The notes under the pieces are model-generated. The model was not told where the DNA came from and searched no databases. It saw nothing but the letters and a program-made list of their open reading frames with translations. DNA of 64,000 bases. Source: Brachybacterium squillarum M-6-3 (lineage in GTDB: Bacteria; Actinomycetota; Actinomycetes; Actinomycetales; Dermabacteraceae). A program made the position numbers and the translations under genes. This document shows positions 41,569-50,393 of the stretch, piece after piece. The DNA is taken from contig NZ_AGBX01000001.1 of NCBI RefSeq assembly GCF_000225825.1, forward strand, positions 930,001-994,000, read 5' to 3'. How positions within the stretch are numbered: position 1 is the first letter of the stretch; every line of letters begins with the position of its first letter.

Positions 41569-42339
41569 ATGATCCGCCTGCGCACCGACCTGTACTCCGA
41601 GTCCCTGGCCATGGGCACGAACCTGGTGGTGCTGATGCCGCAGGCCGCCTCCGGCATCGGCATGCGCGGCGAGATCGCCGGCGGCGGGGACGGCGTGCCC
41701 GTGCTGTACCTGCTGCACGGCCTGAGCGACGACTGCACCGTCTGGGAGCGCCGCACGGCGATAGAGCGCTACGCCACCGAGCACGGCATCGCCGTGGTGA
41801 TGCCCGAGGTGCGCCGCTCCTTCTACGTCGACGAGGCCGTGGGGGAGCAGTACTGGACCTGGATCAGCGAGGAGCTGCCGAGCATCCTCGCCCGCACAGT
41901 CCGCATCTCCACGGCGCGGGAGGACACCTTCGTGGCGGGCCTGTCGATGGGCGGCTTCGGCGCGTTCAAGCTGGCCCTGAACCATCCCGGGCGCTTCGCC
42001 GCCGCGGCCAGTCTCTCCGGCGCGCTGATCCCGCAGGAGCTGCCGCTGGACGAGGCCTTCGGCAGCCTCGGGCAGCGGGTGTGGGCGGGCCGGGACCTGA
42101 CCGGTACCGAGGACGACCTGCTCGGTCTGATCGGCCGACACCCCGCCGCGGAGCTGCCCGCCCTGTTCCTGGACTGCGGCACCGAGGACGAGCTGATCAC
42201 CTCGAACGAGCGCTTCGCGGAGGCCGCCGAGAGCCGCGGCGTGGACGTCCGGGCCCGTTTCCGCCCGGGCGCGCACACCTGGGACTTCTGGGACCGCGGC
42301 ATCCAGGACGTGCTGGACTGGCTGCCCGTCCGCCGCTGA
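41569..42339 (+). CDS. Esterase D-like serine esterase
   Basis: 256 residues of the putative esterase family (COG0627, tributyrin esterase / S-formylglutathione hydrolase-like). The start ATG 41569 has GAGGAGG upstream. Seen: YLLHGLSDDCTVWERRTAIERYA (oxyanion loop), nucleophile GLSMGGFGAFKLAL, acidic residue in LDCGTEDELI and His in PGAHTWDFWDRGI. Cytoplasmic, acting on short-chain acyl esters. Converges with 42354 after 14 bp. Confidence 0.9.
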   Translation: MIRLRTDLYSESLAMGTNLVVLMPQAASGIGMRGEIAGGGDGVPVLYLLHGLSDDCTVWERRTAIERYATEHGIAVVMPEVRRSFYVDEAVGEQYWTWISEELPSILARTVRISTAREDTFVAGLSMGGFGAFKLALNHPGRFAAAASLSGALIPQELPLDEAFGSLGQRVWAGRDLTGTEDDLLGLIGRHPAAELPALFLDCGTEDELITSNERFAEAAESRGVDVRARFRPGAHTWDFWDRGIQDVLDWLPVRR

Positions 42340-42353
42340 CCCGCGCCACCTGC

Positions 42354-42743
42354 TCAGCCGGCGTACACGGCGAGCCCCAGCAGGACGATCACCAGCACCA
42401 CCTCGCCGATCAGCGAGGCGCGAGAGGGTGCTTCCAGCAGGCGGCGACGACGGGGCGGCAGGGCCTCCGTGCCGACCGCATCGGCGGGCGCGAGCGCACG
42501 GCGACCGGCGAAGGCGATTGCCACCACCAGGCCGAGCGCCTCCAGCCACATCACCCACCACAGGGCGGCGGGCAGCAGTTGTGCGAGGCCGAGCACGGCC
42601 AGGGTGCTCGCGGAGCTCAGCGACAGCAGCAGCATCCGGTGCGGATGCAGCGGGCGCAGGGCCAGCTGCCATCCCGCACGGATCAGCGTGCCCGCCAGGA
42701 ACAGCAGGACCAGCAGCGGCAGCAGACCGAGCACGGTGCTCAT
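42354..42743 (-). CDS. Predicted membrane protein
   Basis: 129 residues with about four hydrophobic segments (LLPLLVLLFLAGTLI, MLLLSLSSASTLAVLGLAQL, LWWVMWLEALGLVVAIAF, LIGEVVLVIVLLGLAVY) and an Arg-rich cytoplasmic loop. No family recognised. It overlaps the stop of the serine hydrolase gene by four bases, so it is co-expressed with it and with the ArsR-type regulator upstream. Confidence 0.7.
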   Translation of the reverse strand: MSTVLGLLPLLVLLFLAGTLIRAGWQLALRPLHPHRMLLLSLSSASTLAVLGLAQLLPAALWWVMWLEALGLVVAIAFAGRRALAPADAVGTEALPPRRRRLLEAPSRASLIGEVVLVIVLLGLAVYAG

Positions 42744-43921
42744 CGCTCCACCTCCCCGGCCAGGACCGCGAGGGCCGCCTCGTCCAGGGAGAGCGCGGTG
42801 TCGGTCAGCAGCACCACGCCGAGCCCGGTGTCCCGGTTCCAGCCGACGAAGGAGGCGTAGCCGCCGGTCATGCCGTTGTGCCAGATCACCGTGCCGGCCT
42901 CCCCGTCCAGGTCCAGGTGGTGCCAGGTCATCGCGGTGCGGCGGGTCCCGGAGCGTTCCCGCAGCACCTCGGTGGCGGCGGACGCGCCGGGAGCGGTGCC
43001 GTCCCGCATGGCCTGCAGGTAGGTCGCCATGTCCGCCGGGGTGGAGCGGATGCCGCCCGCCGGGGCGGTGCCCGCCATCGTCCAGGGGGCGGCGGACAGC
43101 CCGGAGACGGCGGCACCGTCGCGGGCGGTGGGGGCGAGGTTCGCCGGGACCTCGGGCACCGTGGTCGCCGCGAGCCCCAGGGGGTCCAGCACCCGCTCGC
43201 GCAGCAGCTCCGGGTAGGCCGGTCCGACGAGGCGGACCAGGAGCTGGCCCAGCAGGGCGATGGCCAGGTTCGAGTAGGCGTAGTCCCCGCGGCCCGTGGG
43301 CGTCACGGCCAGGGCATCGGCGATGACGCCCTCCGCGTCCCGACCGGCGTAGGGGTCCTTGCGCAGCAGGGAGGCCGGGATGGTCAGCGGCAGCCGGCTC
43401 GGCGGGATGGTGGGCAGCCCCGAGGTGTGCGTGGCCAGCTCCTCCAGCTGCACGTCGGCGATGTCGCTGCCGGTGGCGCCCTCCCCGAGGATGTCGGCGA
43501 CGGTGTCGCTCAGATCTGCTTCCCCGTGCTCGATCGCGAGGGCGAGCAGGGCCCCGGTGAAGGTCTTGGAGACCGATCCGATCTCGAACTCCTCGGCGCC
43601 CTCGCCGTCGTCGGTGCCGAAGCCTGCCAGGCGCGGCTCCTCGACGTCGGGGTCCAGCACGGCGATGCCGACCCGGGAGTGCCCGGCCAGGTACGGCGCG
43701 AGGGCGGAGGTCAGGGACTCGTCCCCGCTCGGCTCTCCGAGGCGGCGGGGACGGGGCGCGGTGAGGGCCGCGGCGCCGAGGACCGCGATGGCGCCGATGC
43801 CGCCCAGGGCCAGGACCCGGCGACGGTCCACGGTCGGCGGTGGCGGCTTCGGTCGGCGGTCCACCGGCGGGGGATCGGAGGGGGCGCCGTGCGGTGACGG
43901 GGGATCGGTCGGCGCGGACAT
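42740..43921 (-). CDS. Beta-lactamase-fold serine hydrolase
   Basis: 393 residues: a Pro-rich cytoplasmic start with twin Arg before a hydrophobic stretch (DRRRVLALGGIGAIAVLGAAAL), indicating a membrane-anchored or Tat-exported protein, then a class C beta-lactamase/PBP-like domain. Catalytic motifs: SVSKT (SxxK), YSN (YxN) and HNG in IWHNGMTGGY. Members include DD-peptidases, esterases and lactamases; resistance cannot be claimed. Start ATG 43921, two bases after the ArsR-type gene stop. Confidence 0.88.
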   Translation of the reverse strand: MSAPTDPPSPHGAPSDPPPVDRRPKPPPPTVDRRRVLALGGIGAIAVLGAAALTAPRPRRLGEPSGDESLTSALAPYLAGHSRVGIAVLDPDVEEPRLAGFGTDDGEGAEEFEIGSVSKTFTGALLALAIEHGEADLSDTVADILGEGATGSDIADVQLEELATHTSGLPTIPPSRLPLTIPASLLRKDPYAGRDAEGVIADALAVTPTGRGDYAYSNLAIALLGQLLVRLVGPAYPELLRERVLDPLGLAATTVPEVPANLAPTARDGAAVSGLSAAPWTMAGTAPAGGIRSTPADMATYLQAMRDGTAPGASAATEVLRERSGTRRTAMTWHHLDLDGEAGTVIWHNGMTGGYASFVGWNRDTGLGVVLLTDTALSLDEAALAVLAGEVER

Positions 43922-43923
43922 GA

Positions 43924-44475
43924 TCAGCCTTCCTCGAGGGCGAGCAGGATCGTGAGCAGGGGGATCATGCGCGGCACCGGGATGGCCCAGACCCCGCGGC
44001 GGGGGGAGGCGACCCATCCGCCGCCCTGCAGGGCGGACAGGTGGTGGTAGGCGACGCCGGTGGAGGCCAGGTCCAGCTCGTCGACGAGCTGGGCGACGGT
44101 GTGCTCCCCCTCGGTGAGCCGCTGCAGGATCGCCAGCCGCAACGGATGGCCGAGGGCGGCGACGCGCTCGGAACGCTCGGCCCAGTCGGCCTGCGCCAGC
44201 GCCTCGGTGGGCCGCGCCCACTGGTACTCGTAACGCCCGCCGCCCATTGACACGGCCCCGGTGAACAGCACCCCGCCGGCCTCGCCGAGCCGCTCCTTCA
44301 GGCCCTGCAGCGCCCAGAAGACCTCCGGGTCGGGGCTCGGGGAGTGCTCGGAAGGGGTGTCGGCCGCAGGACGCACCGGCTCCAGGCGGGCCTCGAGGCG
44401 GGCCAGTCGCTCCTCGAGGGCGCGGAGCCGGTCGGGGGCCTCCCCGTCGGGGCGCAGCAGCGGATGGACGGGCAT
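43924..44475 (-). CDS. ArsR-type winged-helix regulator
   Basis: 183 residues. The N-terminal 45 residues include a likely coiled coil (RLRALEERLARLEARLEPV). The HTH is in 105-165: VAALGHPLRLAILQRLTEGEHTVAQLVDELDLASTGVAYHHLSALQGGGWV, a clear ArsR/HTH_20 pattern. No Cys-based metal site is visible, so it is likely a non-metal sensor. First gene of a three-gene unit with the serine hydrolase and a membrane protein. An inverted repeat just upstream is a good operator candidate. Confidence 0.85.
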   Translation of the reverse strand: MPVHPLLRPDGEAPDRLRALEERLARLEARLEPVRPAADTPSEHSPSPDPEVFWALQGLKERLGEAGGVLFTGAVSMGGGRYEYQWARPTEALAQADWAERSERVAALGHPLRLAILQRLTEGEHTVAQLVDELDLASTGVAYHHLSALQGGGWVASPRRGVWAIPVPRMIPLLTILLALEEG

Positions 44476-44520
44476 CGGTGCTCCTCCGGATCGACGGTTT
44501 CGGCTCTCACGTTATCCGAA

Positions 44521-44538
44521 ATTCCGGAAGAACGGAAT
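44521..44538. promoter_or_regulatory. Candidate operator of the ArsR-type regulator
   Basis: Perfect inverted repeat ATTCCG (44521-44526), 6-base gap, CGGAAT (44533-44538), in an AT-richer patch (TTATCCGAAATTCCGG) 46-63 bp upstream of the regulator start, in the divergent region shared with the YciI-like gene. Binding here could control both directions; inferred. Confidence 0.5.
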
Positions 44539-44635
44539 CGCGGGACGGATGTCGTGCCGTCGTCCCACGGGGCTGTGGCATGCTGGTCGCGGGCGGTGCG
44601 GACCGCCGCCGATCCCTCGTGACCAGGAGCTCCCG

Positions 44636-44920
44636 ATGGCCGTCATCGCCGTGCAGTACACCTACTCGGGCGACACCGCCCTCGCCGACCAGCACCGCGG
44701 CGACCACCGCGCCTTCGTGCGCTCCCTGTACGAGGCCGGGTCGATCCTGCTCTCCGGCCCGCTCGGGGGAGCGCCGGGTGCCCTGCTGGTGATGAGCGCG
44801 GCCTCCGAGGAGGAGGCGCTCGCCCTGCTCGACCAGGACCCCTTCCTCGCCGCCGGGGTCATCACCGGGCGCGAGGCGCGGCTGTGGACCGTCGTGACCG
44901 GAGAGCTGCCCGGCGCCTGA
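44636..44920 (+). CDS. YciI-like protein
   Basis: 94 residues of the YciI/YCII family: VQYTYSGDTALADQHRGDHRAFVRSL, GSILLSGPLGGAPGALLVMSA, and DQDPFLAAGVITGREARLW. The conserved His-Asp pair of the family is represented by HRGDHR. Start ATG 44636 has AGGAGC upstream; the longer open frame has no support. A small cytoplasmic ferredoxin-like fold protein; biochemical role generally unknown. Confidence 0.88.
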   Translation: MAVIAVQYTYSGDTALADQHRGDHRAFVRSLYEAGSILLSGPLGGAPGALLVMSAASEEEALALLDQDPFLAAGVITGREARLWTVVTGELPGA

Positions 44921-44938
44921 GCCTGCAGGGGAGCGCGC

Positions 44939-45496
44939 TCAGCGCGGGTCCGCGGACCCCGCGTCCTCGGGCCCCGCTGCATCCTCGGCATCCCGCGCAC
45001 GGCGGGCCTCGTCGGCGCGGTCCTTGCCGGCGGCCTGCAGGTCCAGGGCGCGGCCCACGGTCACCCGGGCCTCGATGACGTCGCCGACCACCGCCAGCGG
45101 CAGGGCGGCGCGGCCCCCGTGGAGGTCCACGAAGTGCGCCGCCGCGGGGTCCTGGTAGGCGTTCACCCAGATCACGTCGTCGCGCTCGCCGCGGATCGCC
45201 GTGTGCAGCCGCGCCGACAGCGGGTCGCCGGGCGCCCAGACCACGATCAGCGCCGCGTCCTCGCGCCGCTCCAGCGCCGCGGCCAGCGGAGTGTGCGGGC
45301 CGGAGCGCAGCGGACTCGTCCAGTACGCCATCAGCAGGCCGAAGGCCGCCAGCAGCACCGCGGCGAGCCACTGCTCGATCACCGCCAGCACGGCGGCGAT
45401 CAGCAGGGCGCCGAGCAGGAGGGCCAGCGGACGCAGCCAGACCCGGGCCGGCATCCGCCAGCGGGGATCGGTGCCGGTCGGCAGCGGTTCGGCCAT
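44939..45496 (-). CDS. Membrane-anchored protein, unknown function
   Basis: 185 residues: two hydrophobic segments (LRPLALLLGALLIAAVLAVI and WLAAVLLAAFGLLMAYW), then a soluble alpha/beta domain (AALIVVWAPGDPLSARLHTAIRGERDDVIWVNAYQDP...) and a charged, Ala/Asp-rich tail. The soluble part resembles a thioredoxin-like layout but no Cys pair exists. Start ATG 45496 overlaps the LysR stop (TGATG), so it is translationally coupled to the regulator. Confidence 0.65.
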   Translation of the reverse strand: MAEPLPTGTDPRWRMPARVWLRPLALLLGALLIAAVLAVIEQWLAAVLLAAFGLLMAYWTSPLRSGPHTPLAAALERREDAALIVVWAPGDPLSARLHTAIRGERDDVIWVNAYQDPAAAHFVDLHGGRAALPLAVVGDVIEARVTVGRALDLQAAGKDRADEARRARDAEDAAGPEDAGSADPR

Positions 45497-46410
45497 CAGA
45501 TCATCACCGCCGAGGACGTGCGGGGCGCTGCCTCGGCCACGAGTGCGTCCCGCACCGCCGCGACGGCCGGGATCGCCTGGGCGCCGCGCCGGTTCAGCAG
45601 GCCGATCATCCGCGAGTCCAGCCCGGGCAGCGAGCGCACCACGACCTCCTCGACCGGGGTCGCCTCGAGCACGGTCTCCGGCAGCAGGGCCACGCCGCCG
45701 CCGTGCTGCACCAGGCGCTGGGCGACCACCCCGTCGTCGGTGGAGTGGCGCACGGTGGGGGTGAAGCCCGCGGTGCGGGCGGAGGAGATGAGGTTCGCCC
45801 GGCAGCGCTCGCAGCCGGCCACCCAGGTCTCCTCGGCCAGGTCGGCCAGAGTGAGGTCCGGGTCCTCGGCGCGGGGGTGGTCCTGCGGCAGCACCGCCAT
45901 CACCCGGTCCTCCAGCAGCGGGCTCCACTCCAGGGTGCCCTCGGCGTCGACGTCGCTGCAGGGGTAGCGGAACACCAGTGCCAGATCCAGCTCGCCCTCA
46001 CGCAGCTTCGCGATCGCGTCGGGCGGCTCGATCTCCTCGAAGGTGACGTCGAGGTCCGGGGCGGTCTCCCGCAGGCGGCTCAGCACGGGCGGCAGCAGCA
46101 CCGCGGCGGCGGAGGGGAAGGTGCCGAAGCGGACGGTGCCGCGGCGCAGTGCGGTGAGGTCCGCGAGCTCCTCGGTGGCGGCCTCCAGCTGCGCGGCGAT
46201 CGCCTCGGCGTGCTGGGCCAGCCGCGAGCCGGCCTCGGTGGGGGTGACGCCCGCGGAGGAGCGCAGCAGCAGCGTGGTGCCGACCTCCTTCTCCAGGGCG
46301 GCCAGGTGCTGGGAGACGGCGGGCTGGGTCCAACCCAGTTCGCGGGCGCCGGCGCCGATGGAGCCGTTGCGGACGACGGTGCGGAAGATGAGCAGTCGTC
46401 GGGGGTCCAT
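45496..46410 (-). CDS. LysR-family transcriptional regulator
   Basis: 304 residues. N-terminal winged HTH: LLIFRTVVRNGSIGAGARELGWTQPAVSQHLAALEKEVGTTLLLR; C-terminal two-lobed co-inducer domain from about residue 90 (GTVRFGTFPSAAAVLLPPVL...). The start ATG 46410 is preferred over the in-frame ATG 46419 because a LysR-type box covers 46415-46435. The family regulates adjacent or divergent metabolic genes; the ornithine cyclodeaminase-like gene just upstream is a natural partner. Confidence 0.9.
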   Translation of the reverse strand: MDPRRLLIFRTVVRNGSIGAGARELGWTQPAVSQHLAALEKEVGTTLLLRSSAGVTPTEAGSRLAQHAEAIAAQLEAATEELADLTALRRGTVRFGTFPSAAAVLLPPVLSRLRETAPDLDVTFEEIEPPDAIAKLREGELDLALVFRYPCSDVDAEGTLEWSPLLEDRVMAVLPQDHPRAEDPDLTLADLAEETWVAGCERCRANLISSARTAGFTPTVRHSTDDGVVAQRLVQHGGGVALLPETVLEATPVEEVVVRSLPGLDSRMIGLLNRRGAQAIPAVAAVRDALVAEAAPRTSSAVMI

Positions 46411-46414
46411 ACCC

Positions 46415-46435
46415 GGCATCGTAGACAACGATGCC
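46415..46435. promoter_or_regulatory. LysR box overlapping the regulator's own start region
   Basis: Perfect 8-bp inverted repeat GGCATCGT - AGACA - ACGATGCC, containing the LysR consensus T-N11-A as ATC-N9-GAT. On the minus strand TACGAT within it could be the -10 box about seven bases before ATG 46410, so occupancy would repress the regulator (autoregulation). Confidence 0.6.
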
Positions 46436-46471
46436 AAGTTCTGCTTATGACCTGTGGCGGATCGCTCGCGG

Positions 46472-47371
46472 TCAGGCGACGCGACGCACGGCTGCATCGG
46501 CCAGCACCAGGTCCCCGAGGCCCGAGCCCAGGTTCTGCACCACCAGTCGACCCTCCGGACGGCCCTGCCGCAGCAGGTCCCCCGTGGCGGCCGTGGCGCG
46601 CGGGTAGTCGGCGCCGAGCTTGCGGGGGCGCAGCGCCTCGAACTGCTCGGGGTCGTCCGCGACCAGGGTCGCGGTCGAGGCGGTGGCGGCGTCGACAACC
46701 GAGGCGTAGTCCAGCGGCAGCAGCGTCGCGGAAGGGGCGAGGGCCTCGCGCTCGCCGGGGGTCGGGGCGGTGTCGGTGCGTCCTATCGGCAGGCCGCTGA
46801 CCAGCACGCCGGCGCCGTCCAGGGCCCTCGCACGATCGCTCTCGGTGCGCAGCTCCAGCTCGGGAGTGTGGACGGCGCACCAGGTCCGCAGCTCCTCCAG
46901 GGCCGCCGCGCGCCGCCCCCACACGGTCAGCGGCCGCCCCAGCGCCTCGAGCACCCGGGCGTGGGAGCGGGCCTGCACCCCGGTGCCCAGGAACGTCACC
47001 GGGCGCGGGTCCAGATCCAGGCTCGCACCGGTGACCTCGGCGGTGCGCAGTGCCGTGAGCTCCGCGGCGGCGAGCGTCGCCCGGGTGGAGCCGTCCGGGG
47101 CGGACAGCAACACCCGGCCGTCGATCACGGGACGGCCCCTGTCGGCGTTGGACGGGGTCACCGCCACCCACTTCAGGCCCAGCAGGTCCCGCGCGGGCCA
47201 GGCGGCGGGCATGGCGTTGGCGAATCCACCCTCCTCGTGCACCACGTGCGACTTCGGGGCCACCGAGGCCTCGCCCGTCGCCAGGGCGCGCAGGCTCTGC
47301 CGCATCAGCTCCACCGCCTCGGCGGGGGAGGGGAGGAGGTCACGCATCCGGTCGTCGTCGAGGTGCTGCAT
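46472..47371 (-). CDS. Ornithine cyclodeaminase / mu-crystallin family protein
   Basis: 299 residues; start ATG 47371. NAD(P)-binding Rossmann region FLGTGVQARSHARVLEALG at about 125-143, N-terminal PKSHVVHEEGGFANAMPA and LGLKWVAVTPSN. Family members are ornithine cyclodeaminases, alanine dehydrogenases or ketimine reductases; the substrate cannot be fixed here. Located 61 bp upstream of the LysR gene, same strand. Confidence 0.85.
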   Translation of the reverse strand: MQHLDDDRMRDLLPSPAEAVELMRQSLRALATGEASVAPKSHVVHEEGGFANAMPAAWPARDLLGLKWVAVTPSNADRGRPVIDGRVLLSAPDGSTRATLAAAELTALRTAEVTGASLDLDPRPVTFLGTGVQARSHARVLEALGRPLTVWGRRAAALEELRTWCAVHTPELELRTESDRARALDGAGVLVSGLPIGRTDTAPTPGEREALAPSATLLPLDYASVVDAATASTATLVADDPEQFEALRPRKLGADYPRATAATGDLLRQGRPEGRLVVQNLGSGLGDLVLADAAVRRVA

Positions 47372-47526
47372 CCCTCGACGGTAGCGTCCGCCTCCGCCAT
47401 CGGCCCCCGGGAAGTGACTCGTCGGTGGGTCGTGAGAGACCGTGGACGGGTGCGCCCGCGCCGGAGGACGGCGGCTGGTCTCCGTGGTGAAGGTCGTGCT
47501 GAACGCCCGACGCCGCCGCTGAGCGG

Positions 47527-48030
47527 TCAGGCGGGGGAACCGTCGACCAGCTCGTAGCGGGCGCCGTCGTCGCTGCGAAGCAGCATCCCGGCGTCCACCG
47601 CATCCCGTCGCACGAGGGCCGGGTCCGAGGCCAGCATCGCGAGCGCCGCCGTCAGCTCCGGCTCCGTGATGATGCGCGGGGAGCCGAGCCGCTCCCAGGC
47701 CAGGCGCACGATCCGCGCCGACAGTGCAGTGCGCTCGGCGTGCGTGGCCGGCATCGACTCCACCCGCCGCACCTGCAGCACCGCCCCATCGCCCCGCAGC
47801 TCCGTGAGCCGGGCGGCGATGCCCCGCAGCGCCTCCTGATCGACCTCCCCGTTCGGGCCGAGCCAGCGCAGGGCTCTCAGCGGCCCGCGCACCGAGGGAT
47901 CCTCCGGGGCGCCCTGCCCGGCGAGCATCGCCCCGAGACCGGCGGCGAGCTTCGGGGTGGACAGCATCGAGGCCAGGCTGCGGGCCTGGGCCAGGGCATC
48001 GTGGGTGGGGTCGGTCGGGGTGGCGGGCAT
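47527..48030 (-). CDS. DUF2087-like protein
   Basis: 167 residues; start ATG 48030. The C-terminal 60 residues (ELTAALAMLASDPALVRRDAVDAGMLLRSDDGARYELVDG) match the DUF2087 pattern of a small domain often attached to HTH regulators. The N-terminal two thirds are helical and Ala/Leu-rich with GEVDQEALRGIAARL, reminiscent of a winged-helix fold. Function unknown. Divergent from the aldo/keto reductase with 129 bp between the starts. Confidence 0.7.
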   Translation of the reverse strand: MPATPTDPTHDALAQARSLASMLSTPKLAAGLGAMLAGQGAPEDPSVRGPLRALRWLGPNGEVDQEALRGIAARLTELRGDGAVLQVRRVESMPATHAERTALSARIVRLAWERLGSPRIITEPELTAALAMLASDPALVRRDAVDAGMLLRSDDGARYELVDGSPA

Positions 48031-48159
48031 ACCGGGGAGCGTATCGAGAGCGCGCCCCCGGGAAAGGAGGTACCGGCAGTCCCTCCCGTCCGCACGTGCA
48101 CGCTGCCAGGATCGGAGGACCGGCCGCCACGGCGGCGCACCCGCGACGAAGGAGCCGAG

Positions 48160-49140
48160 ATGGAGTACGTGAAGCTGGGCAGCACCGGGATGGACGTCTC
48201 CCGCCTGTGCCTGGGCACGATGGGCTTCGGCGACCCCGAGGCCTGGATCCACCCCTGGGTGCTCGAGGAGGAGGCCGCCCGACCCGTCATCCAGCACGCC
48301 CTGGACGCCGGCATCACCTTCTTCGACACCGCCAACGTCTACTCCCTGGGCCGCAGCGAGGAGATCGTCGGCAAGGCGCTGGCCGACTACGCCGACCGCG
48401 ACGAGATCGTGCTGGCCACCAAGGTGCACGGCACCATGCGCGAGGCCCCCAACGGCGGCGGCCTCTCCCGCAAGGCGATCCTCGCCGAGGCCGAGCACAG
48501 CCTGCGCCGCCTCGGCACCGACTACATCGACCTGTACATTATCCATCGCTGGGACTACGACACCCCGATCGAGGAGACCATGCGGGCGCTGGACGACCTG
48601 GTGCGCTCGGGGAAGGTCCGCTACATCGGCGCCTCCGCGATGTTCGCCTGGCAGTTCCAGAAGGCGCAGCACGTGGCCGAGGTCAACGGCTGGACCCGTT
48701 TCGTCTCCATGCAGAACCACTACAACCTGCTCTACCGCGAGGAGGAGCGCGAGATGATGCCGCTGCTGCGGGACCAGGGCGTGGGCTCCACCCCCTACAG
48801 CCCGCTGGCCGCGGGGCGGCTGACCCGCGACTGGGACGCCGACACCGACCGGGCTCGCACCGACTCCATCGCGAAGTCGAAGTACGACGCCACCGAGACC
48901 ACCGACCGCGTGATCGTCGAGCAGGTGGCTCGGATCGCCGAGGAGCGCGGGGTGCCGCGGGTGCACGTCGCCCTGGCCTGGCTGCTCGCGAAGGACCCGG
49001 TGGCGGCTCCGCTGATCGGCGCGACCAGGACCGGCCACATCGACTCCGCCCTCGGTGCCTTGGACCTCACCCTCACCGCCGAGGAGATCGCCGCCCTGGA
49101 GGAGCCCTACGTGCCGCACCGGGTGGTCGGCGCCATCTGA
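48160..49140 (+). CDS. Aldo/keto reductase
   Basis: 326 residues, (beta/alpha)8 NADPH-dependent oxidoreductase. Catalytic tetrad: Asp and Tyr in FFDTANVYSLGRSEEIVG, Lys in LATKVHGTM, His in YIIHRWDYDTP. C-terminal cofactor loop region ATRTGHIDSALGAL. ATG 48160 follows AAGGAGCCGAG. Resembles the voltage-gated K+ channel beta subunit/YajO-like group; the physiological substrate is unknown. Confidence 0.92.
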   Translation: MEYVKLGSTGMDVSRLCLGTMGFGDPEAWIHPWVLEEEAARPVIQHALDAGITFFDTANVYSLGRSEEIVGKALADYADRDEIVLATKVHGTMREAPNGGGLSRKAILAEAEHSLRRLGTDYIDLYIIHRWDYDTPIEETMRALDDLVRSGKVRYIGASAMFAWQFQKAQHVAEVNGWTRFVSMQNHYNLLYREEEREMMPLLRDQGVGSTPYSPLAAGRLTRDWDADTDRARTDSIAKSKYDATETTDRVIVEQVARIAEERGVPRVHVALAWLLAKDPVAAPLIGATRTGHIDSALGALDLTLTAEEIAALEEPYVPHRVVGAI

Positions 49141-49168
49141 GCTCGCGCCGGGTGTGCGGGGCGACCCC

Positions 49169-49259
49169 TCAGGCCCGCAGGAGGCCCCGGGCCCGGTGAA
49201 CGGCGTCCGCCATGGGGAGCGCGCCGGTGTACAGCACCAGTTCCACCACTTCGCCGAGC
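49169..49259 (-). pseudogene. Remnant of a gene C-terminus left of the IS
   Basis: Minus-strand codons reading LGEVVELVLYTGALPMADAV then HRARGLLRA and a stop. An in-frame TAG lies directly upstream (GCATAG), so no start exists. The pattern (ELV.LVLYTGA.PMA.AV) recalls the end of carboxymuconolactone decarboxylase-like or reductase proteins; identity is uncertain. Interpreted as a dying gene fragment beside the IS insertion. Confidence 0.4.
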
Positions 49260-49278
49260 TATGCCGCCGTCGTGCGTG

Positions 49279-49284
49279 CCTAGA
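49279..49284. repeat. Target site duplication, left of IS481-like element
   Basis: CCTAGA, identical to 50394-50399 on the other side, fits the NCTAGN target and 6-bp duplication known for IS481. Confidence 0.8.
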
Positions 49285-50393
49285 TGTTGCGGGTCATGAC
49301 GTTGTGGTCACCGGGGCAGGGATAGAAGGAACGGGCCCCTGACCGGCACGATGGGTGGTGCTGAAGCCATGCATCTGCTGGGAGGAGACCCGTTCCATGC
49401 ACCACCGTAATGCCCCGCTCACGATCGTCGGAAGACAGCGCGCGATCACCCAGGTCCTCGACCATGACCGCCCGATCGCGCACGTCGCCTCGGAATTCCG
49501 GATCGCCCGCTCGACCCTCTCGAAATGGGTCGCCCGCTACCGCGCCCAGGGAGAGGCCGGCCTCGCTGACCGCTCCAGCGCTCCCGCCCATCGCCCGACC
49601 CGCCTGCCGGGATGGGTGATCGAGACGATCGAGCAGTGGCGGCGGGAGAAGAAGTGGTCGGCACGCCGGATCGCCCGGGAACTCGCCGACCGCCACGGCA
49701 TGAGCTGCGCGGTTCGCACGATCACGCGCTGGCTGGATCGGCTGGGCCTGAACCGGATCCGGGACATCACCTCGGACGGCGAAGACCTCCGGGTGCCCGG
49801 GAAGATCATCGCCCGCTACCCGGGCCACATGGTCCACATGGACGTGAAGAAGGTCGGGAAGCTTCGTGACGGGGGCGGCTGGTGGGCACACGGTCGCGGC
49901 TCCGCCCAGGACCGGAAGAAGCACGGCCAGCGGGTCGGCTACACCTGCCTGCACTCGATGACCGACGGGTTCTCCCGTCTGGCCTACACCGAGGCCCTGG
50001 AGGACGAGAAGGCCCTCACCACGATCGGGTTCTTCCACCGGGCGAGGGAGTTCTTCGCGGCGCACGGGATCACGAGGATCTCTCGGCTGGTCACGGACAA
50101 CGGCGCGAACTACACCTCGGCCTCGTTCACCAGCTCGACCAGGGCATTCGTTACCCGGCACCAGCGGATCCGGCCCTACACGCCCCGCCACAACGGGAAG
50201 GTCGAGCGCTACCAGCGCCTGCTGGCCGACGAGTGCCTCTACGCTCGCGCCTACACCTCCGAGACCGAGCGGCGGGACGCGATCGGGGTCTGGGTCCACC
50301 ACTACAACTACCATCGGCCCCACACCGCCTGCGGCGATCAGCCCCCAGCCACCCGAGTCCACACCCGCGTCGACAACGTCATGACCTCATACA
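49285..50393 (+). mobile_element. IS481-family insertion sequence, 1109 bp
   Basis: Terminal inverted repeats start TGT: left TGTTGCGGGTCATGACGTTG, right (read inward) TGTATGAGGTCATGACGTTG, 17 of 21 positions matching with a 14-base identical core. Flanked by the direct repeat CCTAGA. It holds one transposase gene whose stop codon lies in the right target duplication. Intact ends plus an exact duplication imply a recent insertion. Confidence 0.88.

Noticed and set aside
42740-43921. Antibiotic resistance beta-lactamase
   Set aside because: The fold and motifs fit a broad serine hydrolase family; no evidence of a true lactamase Omega loop or known class.
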